Source: Cervus elaphus
Lineage: Eukaryota; Chordata; Mammalia; Artiodactyla; Cervidae
DNA length: 64,000 nt
Reading direction: 5' to 3'
Assembly: GCF_910594005.1 (NCBI RefSeq)
Contig: NC_057825.1
Location: 49,817,037-49,881,036, forward strand
This document shows, one piece after another, positions 11,960 to 23,185 of this stretch. The translations under genes were made by a program, and so were the position numbers. The notes below the pieces were generated by a model. That model saw only the letters and a program-made list of their open reading frames with translations. It had not been told where the DNA came from and ran no database searches. Positions within the stretch are counted from its first letter, which is position 1. The number at the start of each line of letters is the position of its first letter.

Positions 11960-12213
11960 CCCTGTAACAGAGTAGTTGAGGGCAAGAGCGCTGGTATCAG
12001 AAGCACTTGGAACTGAACTCTGATAAGATTAGTTCTGTGACCTTGAGCATATTTCTTACCCTCCATTAGATTCAGTTCCCTGGACTGTAAAATGAGAATA
12101 CTTATAGTATTTACTCAGAGTTGTTGTGAAATTTAAAGGACAGAATGCATGAAAGCCTTTAGCCCAGAACCTGACACATAGTAAGGACTCAATAAAGACA
12201 GCTATTAGTATTT
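11960..12213 (+). repeat. MIR SINE, sense
   Basis: Order 'ctgtgaccttgagcatat', 'gactgtaaaatgagaatac', 'gttgttgtgaaatttaaagg', 'cctgacacatagtaagg', 'actcaataaagacag' follows the MIR core to its tail closely. One of the better preserved MIRs here. Confidence 0.8.
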
Positions 12214-12650
12214 ATTTGGTTTCCTTGTGCACTCAACTTTCTTGCCATTTGACAAGGTGAAAATATATTTAAGAGTACTTAGTGTCATTGGATTAATACT
12301 ACAATTTAGTTAATGCTTGCAGTCCTCCAAGGTGTAGGATAATATGTAGTAAAACTATTTAATTTTATCATTTAGTAATGGATGATTACACACATTAAAA
12401 CCTCAATTGAATATTATGTAGAATCATATGCTAAGGATCCACAACCAGAAATATAATCACCTATGTATACTGCATTTAGGTTATCTGGCTGTGGTTCTGT
12501 TCAGTAGTGGAGATGGTGAAATCCACTTTCTGGAGCTACAAAAAAAAAAAAAAAAACACCACGAACATATTTAACTTAGAGCAACCTGAGACCTTGTCTT
12601 CTGCTGCAGTGTAATTTTAATATAGCCATTGTAATGCCATTTTTTATTCC
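12214..12650. other. unique sequence with a poly(A) run
   Basis: A run of about 17 A residues at 12541-12557 has no visible element in front of it. Nothing else recognised. Confidence 0.45.
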
Positions 12651-12934
12651 ACTGTGTGTGTTCAGTCACTAAGTCGTGTCCAACTCTTTGTGAACCTATG
12701 GACTATAGCATGTCAGGCTTCCCTGTCCTTCACTATCTTCTGGAGCTTGCTCAAACTCATGTCCACTGAGTCAGTGATGCCATCCAACCGTCTCATCCTC
12801 TGTCATGCCCTTCTCTTCCTGTCTTCAATCTTTCCCAGCATCAAGGGCTTTTTCAGTGAGTCAGCTCTTTGAATCAGGTATCCAAGTAATCATAGCTTCA
12901 GCTTTAGCATCAGTCCTTCCAATGAATATTCAGA
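12651..12934 (-). repeat. BovB LINE 3' end, antisense
   Basis: From 'gtgtgtgttcagtcactaag' through 'gtccactgagtcagtgatg' to 'agcatcagtccttccaatg'. 5' truncated and diverged, consistent with an older copy. Confidence 0.9.
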
Positions 12935-13944
12935 TACTTTGTTCAGTATCTCACTGTATTCCCAGGATTCTGCATAGTGAGAAAGGATCTAGCTCTATTT
13001 AATGTAGCCAAATTATTGAGAACCTATTGAATTTAAAGCACTGTTAGATATCATTAATGCCCTAATATAAAATATATATCAGATATCTAGTAATTTTTAA
13101 AGAATTTTTATTTACATTTTTTCATTTGATTCAACCTCATTGAATTCCTGTAAGTTAGTTAGACAAGAACCAAAATTTCTATTTTATGTTACTTTTGTTT
13201 TAAGCATGCACCAACTAATGTCAGATCTGAGATACGGTCTGAGTAAAAAATATTCACCAAGCCACCCACCCACCCACATACCTGGTAATACCTATTGCAC
13301 TGAAGAGTCAGTATCTGTACTTTGTTAATTTCCACTTGTTCTGTAGGCTTGATGCCTAGATTTAGAAAGAGGTTTGGTTAACAGAAAATTCTCTACATAA
13401 TAAACATGAAGTGTATGACAAAATCTCAATCTTTTAAGTGTTTGTAATCCTAGTTTTTATTTCTAGCCCTTTAGTTTCTTAATCAGCACTCTTTTCATTA
13501 AACACCTCTATTTTCTCTCCATTTAATGTAACTGCATAAGTTTCTCTATTCAATTTTACTTTTAATTACTCTGCATCTTATGTCTTCTGTTTACATTTTT
13601 ATGATGTAACAGATGTATGTTTATTCCTTGACTTACAGTCCATTAAACTGAAAGAAAACAAAACAAAAGCCCACCAACCCATAAATGAACAGGAAAATAT
13701 CTTCTGAAATTTCCTCACTTTAATACCTTATCTTTATTTCAATTGAGGTAATGCTGAGAGTACATTCTACATTCCTTCCTGTAAAACTGTTTGTAAAAGC
13801 TGACCGTTTAAATAAATTACTTTTTCTCTTCTTCTGGCATCGAGACTCTAAGGCATAAGTTTATGCCTGACACCTGGAAAGAAAATGCACTGTGCTTCTG
13901 CATCCCCAGCCACCTGGAATCATCAAACATTTTTGAGGCATCCA
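12935..13944. other. unique sequence, nothing recognised
   Basis: Only a short CCCA run near 13262-13277 stands out. No gene or repeat family recognised. Confidence 0.45.
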
Positions 13945-14203
13945 AGAGGTTATATATTTTATATATATATATGTATATATATATTCAAGAGGTTATTTAT
14001 TATGTATAATAAATAAATATAATAAATTTTAATACAGTACAGAGGTCTACTCTATTAATATATATTGCATAACATATGTATCAATATACATATTAATTTG
14101 TGTATATTACATAATATATATTAATACCATAGACCTATAATACACTTATATATGTTAACATGATATAGTATAATTTATTATTATAATATAATATATATGT
14201 TGA
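13945..14203. repeat. AT-rich simple repeat
   Basis: TA dinucleotide runs and TATAAT-type low complexity dominate. It forms one side of the AT tract into which the neighbouring SINE is inserted. Confidence 0.8.
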
Positions 14204-14204
14204 C

Positions 14205-14480
14205 AGCAAAAGCCACTCAGTTGTGTCTGACTTTTTGAACCTCATGGACTGTAGCCCACTAGGCTTCTCTGTCCATGGAATTCTCTAGGCTTCCCTAGTG
14301 GTTCAGACGGTAAAGCATCTGTCTACAATGCAGGAGATCTGGGTTCAGAATTCTCTAGGCAAGAATATTAGAGAGGGTTGCCATTCCCTTCTGCAGGGGA
14401 TCTTCCCAACCCAGGGATCGAACGGGGGTCTTCTGCATTGCAGCCAGATTCTTTACCAGCTGAGCTACCAGGGAAGCCCA
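14205..14480 (-). repeat. Bov-tA SINE, antisense, split by a SINE fragment
   Basis: Body 'gccactcagttgtgtctgac' to 'gtccatggaattctctaggc' (14205-14290), then 'aagaatattagagagggttg' through antisense head 'gggatcgaacgggggtc' and 'gagctaccagggaagccc' (14361-14480). A sense-oriented piece at 14291-14347 interrupts it. Confidence 0.88.
14291..14347 (+). repeat. tail-less 57-base Bov-tA head insertion
   Basis: The inserted sequence is the tRNA-Glu-like head only, from 'ttccctagtggttcag' to 'gatctgggttca', where it stops inside the B box. It lacks the body and any A tail. Exact 13-bp copies of gaattctctaggc flank it at 14278-14290 and 14348-14360, and only one copy is expected in an uninterrupted host SINE. 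The head's 'ggc' start may overlap the left copy. Confidence 0.78.
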
Positions 14481-14482
14481 GT

Positions 14483-14608
14483 ATATGTGTTATATATATA
14501 TATATATTTTTTATATATATTTCAATATATATATTTCATAGTATATATATATATATACACACACACACACATATATATACACACACACACACATATATAT
14601 ATTAATAC
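14483..14608. repeat. (TA)n/(CA)n compound microsatellite
   Basis: Alternating blocks of TA and CA dinucleotides directly after the Bov-tA head end. Likely length-variable. Confidence 0.9.
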
Positions 14609-15371
14609 AGTAGACCTCTTGAATGTGTCAAAAATGTTTACTGATTCCCAGAATGGGATGGGAATGGAGAATACACACACACGTAGAGGGAGAGAGAGAG
14701 CTTTCGATTGGCCGCGGTGTCCCACCCTTGGGATGTCAGCCACGTTTCTGGGCACTGCTGTGACACCCTCCAGTGGCCTCTACTGTGTGTTTGCCGCATC
14801 TTTTGGGCCCTTACTCCTGGCTGATGTTGTCTGCCATGTACCATAGACAAGTCTCTCATCAGAAGTAGAAAGAATAGAGAATGCTTCCATAGTCTTCTAA
14901 GGTTACGCAATTTCCATATGAGAGTATCTCAATATCAGTACCTTAAGGGTTTGTTATCAGTCACATCTCTTTCTGTTTTGTTTGTTTGTTTGAAGCCCAC
15001 CAGGTCCATATAACTGTGAATCAAGTTCACAAATTCTGAAATCTCACGAAGTATAGAACTGCTCTTCTCTTTCAAGGACGGAGGCTTTCTTACTGTGATC
15101 AGGTGGGCTGTCTGAAGTTCTTTTTACCTCAGAATGGGTTCCCTCTGAGGAATCTCTCTCCAGTTCATTTCGCAGAGAGACTGCTCTCATACCCTCCTCC
15201 ATCAATCACGCTATTAGAAATGCCCAACACAACTGAATGCCACCATCTTTGATCTAAGCTGAGATGCCTACAAGAAGTTGGGGGAAAAAACAAACAAACA
15301 AACATTTGTCTAAGGTTATTACAGTCTAGCAGGAAAAAAAAAAAAAAGGTACTTAAGTACATCATAAGATA
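14609..15371. other. unique sequence, nothing recognised
   Basis: Contains only small simple runs (CA/GA near 14672-14700, an AAAC run at 15289-15305, an A run at 15335-15348). The open frames here extend from the microsatellite and are not credible genes. Confidence 0.5.
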
Positions 15372-15502
15372 GTGAAAGTGTTAGTTGCTCAGTCGTGTCT
15401 GACTCTTTGAGACCCCATTGACTGTAGTCTGTCAGTCTCCTCTGTCTTTATGGAATTCTCCAGGAAAGAATACTGGAGTGGGTAGTGAGTCCTTTCTCTA
15501 GG
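15372..15502 (-). repeat. Bov-A type SINE, antisense, body only
   Basis: 'gttgctcagtcgtgtctgac' to 'gaatactggagtgggtag'. The tRNA-like head is absent. Confidence 0.87.
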
Positions 15503-15558
15503 GGAACACAATATAGGTAAATGCTATAAGAGAGTTGGAGAGGTATGTATTTTCTCTA

Positions 15559-15604
15559 TTGATTTTCCAAGATGGCAGAGACTATGGCCATCTTGGAAAA
15601 TCAA
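15559..15604. repeat. perfect 18-bp inverted repeat (hairpin)
   Basis: Arm 15559-15576 reads ttgattttccaagatggc and arm 15587-15604 is its exact reverse complement, with a 10-base spacer between. Each arm contains ccaagatggc, which matches the remembered core of YY1 sites (CCAT in GCCATCTTG). It lies in a short unique stretch between two SINE/LINE pieces and belongs to no repeat I recognise. Confidence 0.85.
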
Positions 15605-15660
15605 AGGTTTGTCATTAAGAAGCTGACAGGCAAATTGGACTGTAAAAGATGGACGTAATT

Positions 15661-15824
15661 TTAGTTCATTTCAGTTCAGTCACTCGGTCATGTCCGACTT
15701 TGTGACCCTGTGGACTGCAGCATGCCAGGCCTCCCTGTCCATCACCAACTCCTGGAGTTTACTCAAACTCATGTCCATTGAGTTGGTGATGCCATCTAAC
15801 CATCTTATCCACTGTTGTCCCCTT
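15661..15824 (-). repeat. BovB LINE 3' fragment, antisense
   Basis: 'ttcatttcagttcagtcac' tail, then 'gcatgccaggcctccctgtc', ending at 'ccactgttgtcccctta'. Only about 160 bases remain. Confidence 0.9.
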
Positions 15825-16634
15825 AAATATATGAAGAGATCAACCTTCTTGTTAAGGAGACTAACATTAGGAAAGGAAAGAAGTCAATGAAAGGTTGATC
15901 ACTGGGGAGGGGAGATGGGCGGATGTACATCCTGGAAGGCTTTTAATGTCTGGCTAGGGAGTTTGAACTGGATTCTGAAACACTGTAAAAAGACTTTTAC
16001 TCCTTTTATTAAAAGTAAAATAAAATAAAAATAAATACCCCCCCCTTTTAATACAACTTAATATCTTGACCATCTTAACTGAGGTTGAGTCTCTTGATGA
16101 AGGATTTTCAGACCAGGCATGACAGCATTTCTATATCCAAGCCTTCCCCCTTTACCTCTCCTCGAACCCTTTCTCAGAAGGAGTGTTTAGGGAGAAAAAG
16201 GCCCCCTGTTGCCTCAAATCTCTGGAGCAAACACAGTTAAAGTAACACTGGTGGCTTTGCCATGAGATGTAGCTTCAAGACAAGTCCCCGGATCTACATC
16301 AGTTTTCCCACAAAGATCCCCAAGTGAAAATCTCAATTAAATCTGTGAGCTTGCTATGCAAACATTGTTTCAGGACAAATTACTCAAACACCCTCTCCTA
16401 CCACTTTCATCCCTGCAACTTAACTGGTAACTCTAAACCCTGTAGGGAAAAATCTAGAGCTCCCATAGACTCTTAATGACTTTAAAAATATAATTATACT
16501 GTGTTTCATCAAATCTAAGGGACATAAATTGTAAGATGCTCTATTATTTTATGATTATGAAGAAAAATTAAAATAGTGCCTATAATTATGAATGATTATG
16601 TCTTCTCTCCCCATCTATGGCTCTTCTTCCTTAC
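15825..16634. other. unique sequence, nothing recognised
   Basis: A short AAAT/AAAAT run at about 16005-16037 is followed by a C run. No gene or repeat family recognised. Confidence 0.45.
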
Positions 16635-16647
16635 TGACTATTCATTT

Positions 16648-16685
16648 TTAGGAGGCCAATGCCTTATCCATTAGGCGACTGGGGC
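16648..16685 (-). pseudogene. retrocopied 5' half of tRNA-Arg(CCT)
   Basis: On the minus strand, 16685 down to about 16650 matches the 5' half of mammalian tRNA-Arg(CCT) from G1 through the D arm to the anticodon, with one mismatch that I can see (C for G at position 9). The 3' half of the tRNA is absent, so it is not a functional tRNA gene. tgactattcatttttag occurs at 16635-16651 and 16690-16706, a 17-bp target duplication. No A tail is present; the last bases (CTAA) overlap the duplication. Four extra bases (16686-16689) lie at its 5' side. Confidence 0.85.
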
Positions 16686-16787
16686 TTCTTGACTATTCAT
16701 TTTTAGAGCTTCATCACCTTTAGAAATGGCTTGAATTTAGATGGTGCATCCAAACATTTGGTTTGCCATATACACTTCTGCATTATT

Positions 16788-17398
16788 CTTTTTTTTTTTT
16801 TTTTCCCAGTGGGTTTTGTCATACATTGATATGAATCAGCCATGGATTTACATGTATTCCCAATCCCGATCCCCCCTCCCACCTCCCTCTCCACCCGATT
16901 CCTCTGGGTCTTCCCAGTGCACCAGGCCGGAGCACTTGTCTCATGCATCCCACCTGGGCTGGTGATCTGTTTCACCATAGATAGTATACATGCTGTTCTT
17001 TTGAAATATCCCACCCTCACATTCTCCCACAAAGTTCAAAAGTCTGTTCTGTATTTCTGTGTCTCTTTTTCTGTTTTGCATATAGGGTTATCGTTATCAC
17101 CTTTCTAAATTCCATATATATGTGTTAGTATGCTGTAATGTTCTTTATCTTTCTGGCTTACTTCACTCTGTATAATGGGCTCCAGCTTCATCCATCTCAT
17201 TAGGACTGGTTCAAATGAATTCTTTTTAATGGCTGAGTAATATTCCATGGTGTATATGTACCACAGCTTCCTTATCCATTCATCTGCTGATGGGCATCTA
17301 GGTTGCTTCCATGTCCTGGCTATTATAAACAGTGCTGCGATGAACATTGGGGTGCACGTGTCTCTTTCAGATCTGGTTTCCTCAATGTGTATGCCCAG
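16788..17398 (-). repeat. ruminant L1, 5' truncated, antisense, with 18-bp target duplication
   Basis: T-run (poly(A) antisense) at about 16789-16804, then antisense 3' UTR ('catacattgatatgaatcag') and ORF2 end up to 17398. atacacttctgcattatt lies at 16770-16787 and 17399-17416. A textbook target-primed insertion about 610 bases long, still well preserved and therefore fairly young. Confidence 0.95.
17105..17398 (-). pseudogene. L1 ORF2 C-terminal fragment
   Basis: About 98 codons remain open on the minus strand, ending at the ORF2 stop in the L1 3' region. Residue blocks such as ARTWKQPRCPS, YYSAIKKN and LTHIYGI are those of the LINE-1 ORF2 C-terminus. The endonuclease and reverse-transcriptase domains are missing because the insertion is 5' truncated, so no active protein is possible. 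Confidence 0.9.
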
Positions 17399-17416
17399 AT
17401 ACACTTCTGCATTATT

Positions 17417-18346
17417 ATAGGCGGAGCTGCAGATTTTTGGCTATTTGCTCCAAGGCTCCAATCTGTTTTCTCTTGCCATTGGAGCTAGTATGGTGATCTC
17501 AGGTCAGCTCACAGGTTGAACAGGAAAGTTTCTCACAATGCTTCTCCCAGATGGGGGCTTACAATTCTGCTCAGCCTCATGAGGTCACTATATCCCAGGA
17601 ATGATTGAATGAAAGATGACTGCCATTCCATTGACTGTTAGAAAAATTCAGGTTAAGTGTAAATCTCTTCTTTGTAAGTCACTCATTCCTGCTAGGCTAA
17701 TTTCCTGGCATCCAGGTCCTTTCTTCCATCTTTACCTCTTCCCCTGAATTGTCAAAAATGTCTTGAAAGAAGGGAGAAATGGATCAGCCACTGTGATACT
17801 TGAGTTTGATTCTCCTTGTTGTAGACATCTTATCAACAAGGTGAATGTGGTATCGGTGAGCTAAAGAGCATTCAGATTGATGATCAAAATATGTGCAGGA
17901 CAAATCATTTTGCTAGACTGCTTTTCATAGGTTTTTAATTTCTGGAATTTAATCATGCAGGTTTAATCATCCCTAGTTGTCTGGCTTTATATGGAGGGAA
18001 GTTTGCTTTTTTTCCAAATTTCCTTATAATAAAACCAATGCTTTTGGGGAAGGCTTAGTCGTCAGATTCCTGGAAGGTTTTTCCCTCCCCACCATTTCTA
18101 CCCAGTGTGCCTCTGACATTCCATGATCATGGAGAGAAAACCCAGTGGCAATTTACATTGCCTGAATCAGAACATTAGGGACATTTGCCATTTGGACAAT
18201 AATATGGTGAGATAGGAAGCAGGAGAAAAGCATGGATGACAAAATCCAAGCTAGAAAATCAGCCACAGGGACCCCCGATCATCTAACCAGCTTGATCTAG
18301 CCTTTGTATTTTTCAGTTAATTTCACCTCTGCCTTCCATTGTTCCC
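17417..18346. other. unique sequence, nothing recognised
   Basis: No repeat family or coding signature recognised. Confidence 0.45.
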
Positions 18347-18357
18347 AGTTCTATTCA

Positions 18358-18574
18358 TGCGTGTATGTGTGCTAAGTTGCTTCAGCCATGCCTGAGACTT
18401 TGTGATCCTATGGATTGTAGCCCTCCCAGGCTCCTCTGTCTATGGGATTCTACAGGTGAGAATACTGGAGTGGGTTTCCATGTCCTCCTCCAGGGGACCT
18501 TCCTGACTTAGGGATTGAACCAGCTCTTAAGTCTCTTTCATTGGCAGATGCGTTCTTTAACACTAATGCCACCT
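18358..18574 (-). repeat. Bov-tA SINE, antisense
   Basis: 'gctaagttgcttcagccatg' to 'cactaatgccacctag'. agttctattca flanks it at 18347-18357 and 18575-18585, so this is an intact insertion with an 11-bp target duplication. The head is diverged. Confidence 0.9.
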
Positions 18575-18766
18575 AGTTCTATTCACATGCAAAGCAAATC
18601 TCACCTTGACAATAAATCAAACTCACAGAGATCTTTCTGATTTCAAATTTATCTTTACTATTCATCAGTCACTTACATTTTCCTATTCCAAACATAATTT
18701 CCTTGTTTATTATTTAGATATTAAATTTGTTGTCCATGTTATCATATTTGCAAATTTTATTTCTAA

Positions 18767-18985
18767 ATGACAAAATGAGGCTGTGACTCAGAATTTACTC
18801 CTAAAGACTCAGATCTTAAAAATTAGGATGAAGCAACATAAACCCCTCTAGAGAGCAGGAAATAGCATATTGCTATTTCATGAGTCCCCTGAAATAGCAT
18901 AGCCAGTCAGTGGCAGAGACAGAACTAGAGCTCAGGTCTTACAAAATCCAGTCCTGAGTTCTTTCTACTGCTTGACTGTGTTGTA
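18767..18985 (-). repeat. probable MIR SINE, antisense
   Basis: 'gacaaaatgaggctgtgac' and 'agccagtcagtggcagagac' with 'agctcaggtctt' resemble the antisense MIR core and head. The spacing is disturbed and the copy is old. Confidence 0.45.
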
Positions 18986-19211
18986 ACAAGTGAATTGCTT
19001 GGCTGTAGCGTAAACCCTAAGAAGGTGGCTTTGTTAAAGGTGTGCAGGAAAAGCTCAAGGGACAGTGTATGCCATCCCTTTATATCCATACGACGTTCCC
19101 TATTGGGCAGCAATGACTTTATGCCTGGATCTCTAGGGCCATCATCTCAAATCTCATCAAATGACCTTCTCTGAATATGTGTGTGTATAGTATCAGTGCT
19201 TCTTGCTGTTG

Positions 19212-19421
19212 CTTGGTGAGTCAATCAGTCGCTCAGTTGTATCTGACTCTTTGCGGCCACGTGGACTGCCAGGCTCCTAGGTCCATGGAATTCTCCAGGC
19301 CATAATATTGGAGCGGATTGACCTTCCCTTCTCCAGGGGATCTTCCTGACCCAGGGATCAAACTAAGATCTCCTGCATTGTGGGTAGACTCCTCACCATC
19401 TGAACCACTAGGGAAGCTCCC
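19212..19421 (-). repeat. Bov-tA SINE, antisense
   Basis: 'agtcgctcagttgtatctgac' region to 'ctgaaccactagggaagctc'. Full length, with a short deletion in the body ('ggactgccaggctcc'). Confidence 0.9.
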
Positions 19422-19718
19422 TGTTGAAATGTGAAAGAGAATGAGATTTTGTTTCTTGGTGATTTCATTTAGACTGATTCTTACTGTTACTTTGGGGGTA
19501 AAATATGCCTGACTTGGACTCAGAAAAGCCCAGTTGTTTATCATACTCATGTGCCTATTCCTAATCTGTCTTTATCCAAATCCCAGGTTTCAAATGCCCA
19601 TATTGGCCATCTTATTACCTGTCCATTGAGTTTGTAAATTCTTTTGTCTCTCCAGAGTACTGGAAAGATCACACAAGTAGACTTGAAGTTGGTGCTTCTC
19701 AATATGTAACTGGAAGGT

Positions 19719-19950
19719 TTTGGTTTTTTTTTTTTTTGAATGGTCTTTTTTTTTAATTGACATATAGCTTACTTAAAATATTATATTGGTTTCAAATGTA
19801 TGACATAGTAATTTGATATTTTAATAAATACACTCTGTATAAAGTTATTATAAAATATCAACTGTATTCCCTGTGCCGTACATTACATCCTTATAACTTA
19901 TTTATTTTATACCTAGTAGTTAGTACCTCCTTATTTCTGGATTTTTGTCT
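19719..19950 (-). repeat. old L1 3' UTR, antisense
   Basis: T-runs followed by 'attgacatatagcttactt', 'gtacattacatccttataac' and 'tttattttatacctagtag', the antisense 3' UTR of mammalian L1M/L1MA elements. Confidence 0.7.
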
Positions 19951-22900
19951 GTCTCTTTGTGGGGAGGGGCAATTAGTCAAGACACAGGATAGAATAAAAG
20001 ATCAGAAAGTCAAGAGAGAAAAGGGAAGGAAGGACAGCAATTGGCAAGATGACTTGCCACCAATTTTTTACATTTACACTTTTCTCATTCACAGATTCCT
20101 TGAGCAACCATGTTCCAGAATCCTCAGAGTAAGCTAGCAACTATCCAGGCTGTCCATTGGAAGCAGAAAGTGACCAATATTAGGGATATGTCCTGAAAGC
20201 AGTTCTGCTTTTCACAGAATGAGATGAGCCCACATTGAGTTTGTAGAATTTGACCCCACTGCAAGGGTTTAGGGCTTTGGGTCAATACTCATTCCTGTCC
20301 ACTTAGATGTGGTCTTTGAAAGAGACATCTTTCCAGCTTTCCCAGTGTTGTGATTTTTCAGACACATGGATGTCATAGATTTTACAGCTGGGCATTGGCG
20401 TTACTGGATGAGAGAGTTGATGAAGAGGAGCTAAGTGAAATGAAATTCATTAGTCTACTATCGGTCTCTAGTCTACTCTAGTCTGAGATGGCCCTTTGTT
20501 ACCCCACCCTTCAAGCCAGAGCACTGGCATCACCTTCTCACATCCCTAATCCCCTTGCTATAAAACTTGTCTTCTCTTGTATTCTTGTATCCCTGGAGCT
20601 CTGCCTACATCATGAGGAATGCAGAAGACAAGACGGTCTCTACTCTTTGCTGCCACAGAGAACCCCAACCACCATCTCATCATTCCTCAATTTAGACCCA
20701 TCACATGGTCTTCATTTGCACCCACCCTTTTTCTCTTCACTGATGTAAAATGGAGAATATTTCCTATGGGGCAAGACTCTCTCCACTTTAGTCTGAGAAT
20801 CTGGGGTGATAATTGCATACTCGTGGTGTCTGTCTCTTCACTGAGTACTCACATCTGGCCTCACCCACGTCAGTCCGCCACATCCATGTTACAGATGCTA
20901 CCAGCAATCTACCAGTTGGTTGATAAACTGTTAGATGTTCATCAGTGAGTTGATCACATCCTCGATCATGAAGCTTCTTTTTTTCTTTTCCATACCTTTC
21001 TGGCTGTGGTGATTTAGATTATCCACACTAATCTAACCCTTCTTTTTAAGTGAGAACTATTAAAATGGAAGGATCATTCTTACTTTCTGCCCACCATCTA
21101 TCCTCATGCAGACTGAACAGCCTAAACTAATCCAGCCATCCCCTGCATCGGAATCCCATAACTTTCACCATCCTGATCATTATCATGTGGACCCTATTCT
21201 AGCATGTCATTATCTTTCTTAAAGAGAGACACACAATACAATAAATGTTGGCCTCCATGAGTGACCTGACAGGGGGAAGGCTTCACTTCTCCTTTGGAAA
21301 ATGTGTCACTGTTCCCAGGCAATAGCATTTGAGTGAGTCCACTCCCAGAGTTCCACCTTACACATGACTTATGGTTGGAAAAAAAATTGTGAACGTTTTC
21401 CTAAGTGGTAGAAAAGGTGGACACAGTTGTCATTTTCTCAACTTTGTTCCTTTTAATCAAAGCTGCACACAAGTCACAGTTTATGGGGAGAAATCTCATC
21501 TGTATCTCTGAGCACTGCTTTGGGATTCAGAACTTAGGTTCTTAAGATTTATGCCTGTCTGATGCTGTGAAATCAGTTGTTTCTGGCTGCAAATCATGAA
21601 ATCAGTACTGAGTTGGTCATAAAAAAATGAAGGTTTTATTGTAAGTGGTTTAAGAAAAATGCAGAATATGAGTCTTTTGTGATATATATGTTTTATAGCA
21701 GCAATTTCCTATTTTTAATTTTTTTGAAAAAAAATTCTCCATTGCTATGGAAGGAAAACATCTTGAAGTAACTTCAGTGAAAACAGCTATGTATATAGAA
21801 TAACATATAATGGCTCTGTCAAACTTATTCTCTCACTAACTGTGGCATAAATCTAGGAGGATGAATTTTTTTTCCCTTGCAGAATTAGATTTTATTAAAA
21901 TAGTTACTTTGTTTCCCATCCAGCCATGAGTCAAAGCAACAGGATCCTACATAAATGAAATTTGTTGATCCTAGTGCCTTCTAGAACAGAATCAATTTCA
22001 ATTTCCTTTGGATATACTATTAGTGTTTATCTGATGGTGGATTCCTGTTGTTTTTAAGTAATAGCTATAACAACAAACAAAAATACTGATTAGAGTCTAA
22101 GAATCATTCTTGATCTCAATTCAGAAAGTGTGCCACTAACCTTTTCCCATTTAACAAAATTTTTCTGTATCATGTTTTTTAATTGGTCATTCCCAAGTTA
22201 AGTCCTTCAAAAGTTGAATACTTTTTTCTGGGACATCTGTTATCAGTTGAGGATTGAGCTGTTCCATCCACGGCTTTTGGTGGCTTCAGCTAGTGGGGAT
22301 GTATGCTTAATGGACCATGCCTAGACTTCAGGTTAAAGCCAAACAGCTCATGATTCTTTCTTGATGCGTGTGTGATTTTATTCTAGGTCCAATTAGACAA
22401 ACAAAGAACTGTGATTTCATGACAAAGAGATGCGGACATGGTTAGAATAGAACTCTTTCTCTCCGTGCTTGATGATGTGTGGATCCTGGGGGTATTTAGT
22501 GGAGATCCAAAGTCACCAAGCAGCCCCGAAGCTGGGGGTGCTGGTTGATCAGATGTATTCACTGGTAGCAGGTACCATGTTGGCACAGGTGTCTCACAGT
22601 ATCACTGGCAATTTACAGGACCTCCGCTGGTAATTATGTACAAGCAGGTCCTCCTCAATGGGGGTGCTTTTGACATGCGCTTTGATTAGAATTATCCTCC
22701 TGGAATGATATGGTGCACCCCTTGCTTAGCCACATGCAGCAATCACGCTTCCTCTGCATTATTTTTCCTCATATCTCTTTCTTTACCCTAATTTCTCTCT
22801 TGAGCTTGAACCTGGGAGCTGTGTGAATAGGAAAGTTTTGATGCGTGATCCTGAGTGAAGCAGTTCCCCAAAGATGCTTCATGACACTGGGAATCAAAAT

Positions 22901-23059
22901 GACCAGACACTCAGATGAGTGATTAAAATATTTGTTATAAGCATGTCTCCTTTCTATCCCACCTCACACCTCTCCTCTGGATACTGCATTTTTAAAATCA
23001 TCTCCAGGTTGAAGTACCTTTGTTCTCCTGCTCTCCAAGCACCACTCCACCTCACCTCT
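19951..23059. other. long unique block, about 3.1 kb
   Basis: I recognise no interspersed repeat here. Open frames at 20488-20748 and 20619-20948 overlap in different frames and resemble nothing. No splice-flanked exon with protein similarity is evident, but a short non-coding exon cannot be excluded by reading. Confidence 0.4.
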
Positions 23060-23185
23060 GTGTGTGTGTTAGTCCCTCAGTCATGTCCGACTCTTTGCAG
23101 CCTCATGGACTGTAACTTGCCAGGTTTTGCTGTCCATGGAATTCTCCAGGCAAGAATTCTGGAGTAGATTGCCACTCCCTTCACT
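23060..23185 (-). repeat. Bov-A type SINE, antisense, body only
   Basis: 'gttagtccctcagtcatgtc' to 'attgccactcccttcac'. The head is missing. Confidence 0.87.

Noticed and set aside
13945..14203. TATA-type promoters in the AT-rich tract
   Set aside because: TATA strings are expected in (TA)n repeats and there is no gene or transcript downstream to support a promoter.
14298..14846. 182-codon open frame on the plus strand
   Set aside because: It runs through a SINE head, a Bov-tA and a TA/CA microsatellite; the encoded Tyr/Ile and Thr/His runs are a repeat artefact.
16648..16685. Functional tRNA-Arg gene
   Set aside because: Only the 5' half exists; the T arm and acceptor 3' strand are missing, and the locus is a retro-insertion with target duplication.
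16788..17398. Active L1
   Set aside because: Only the last 610 bases exist; endonuclease and reverse transcriptase are absent.
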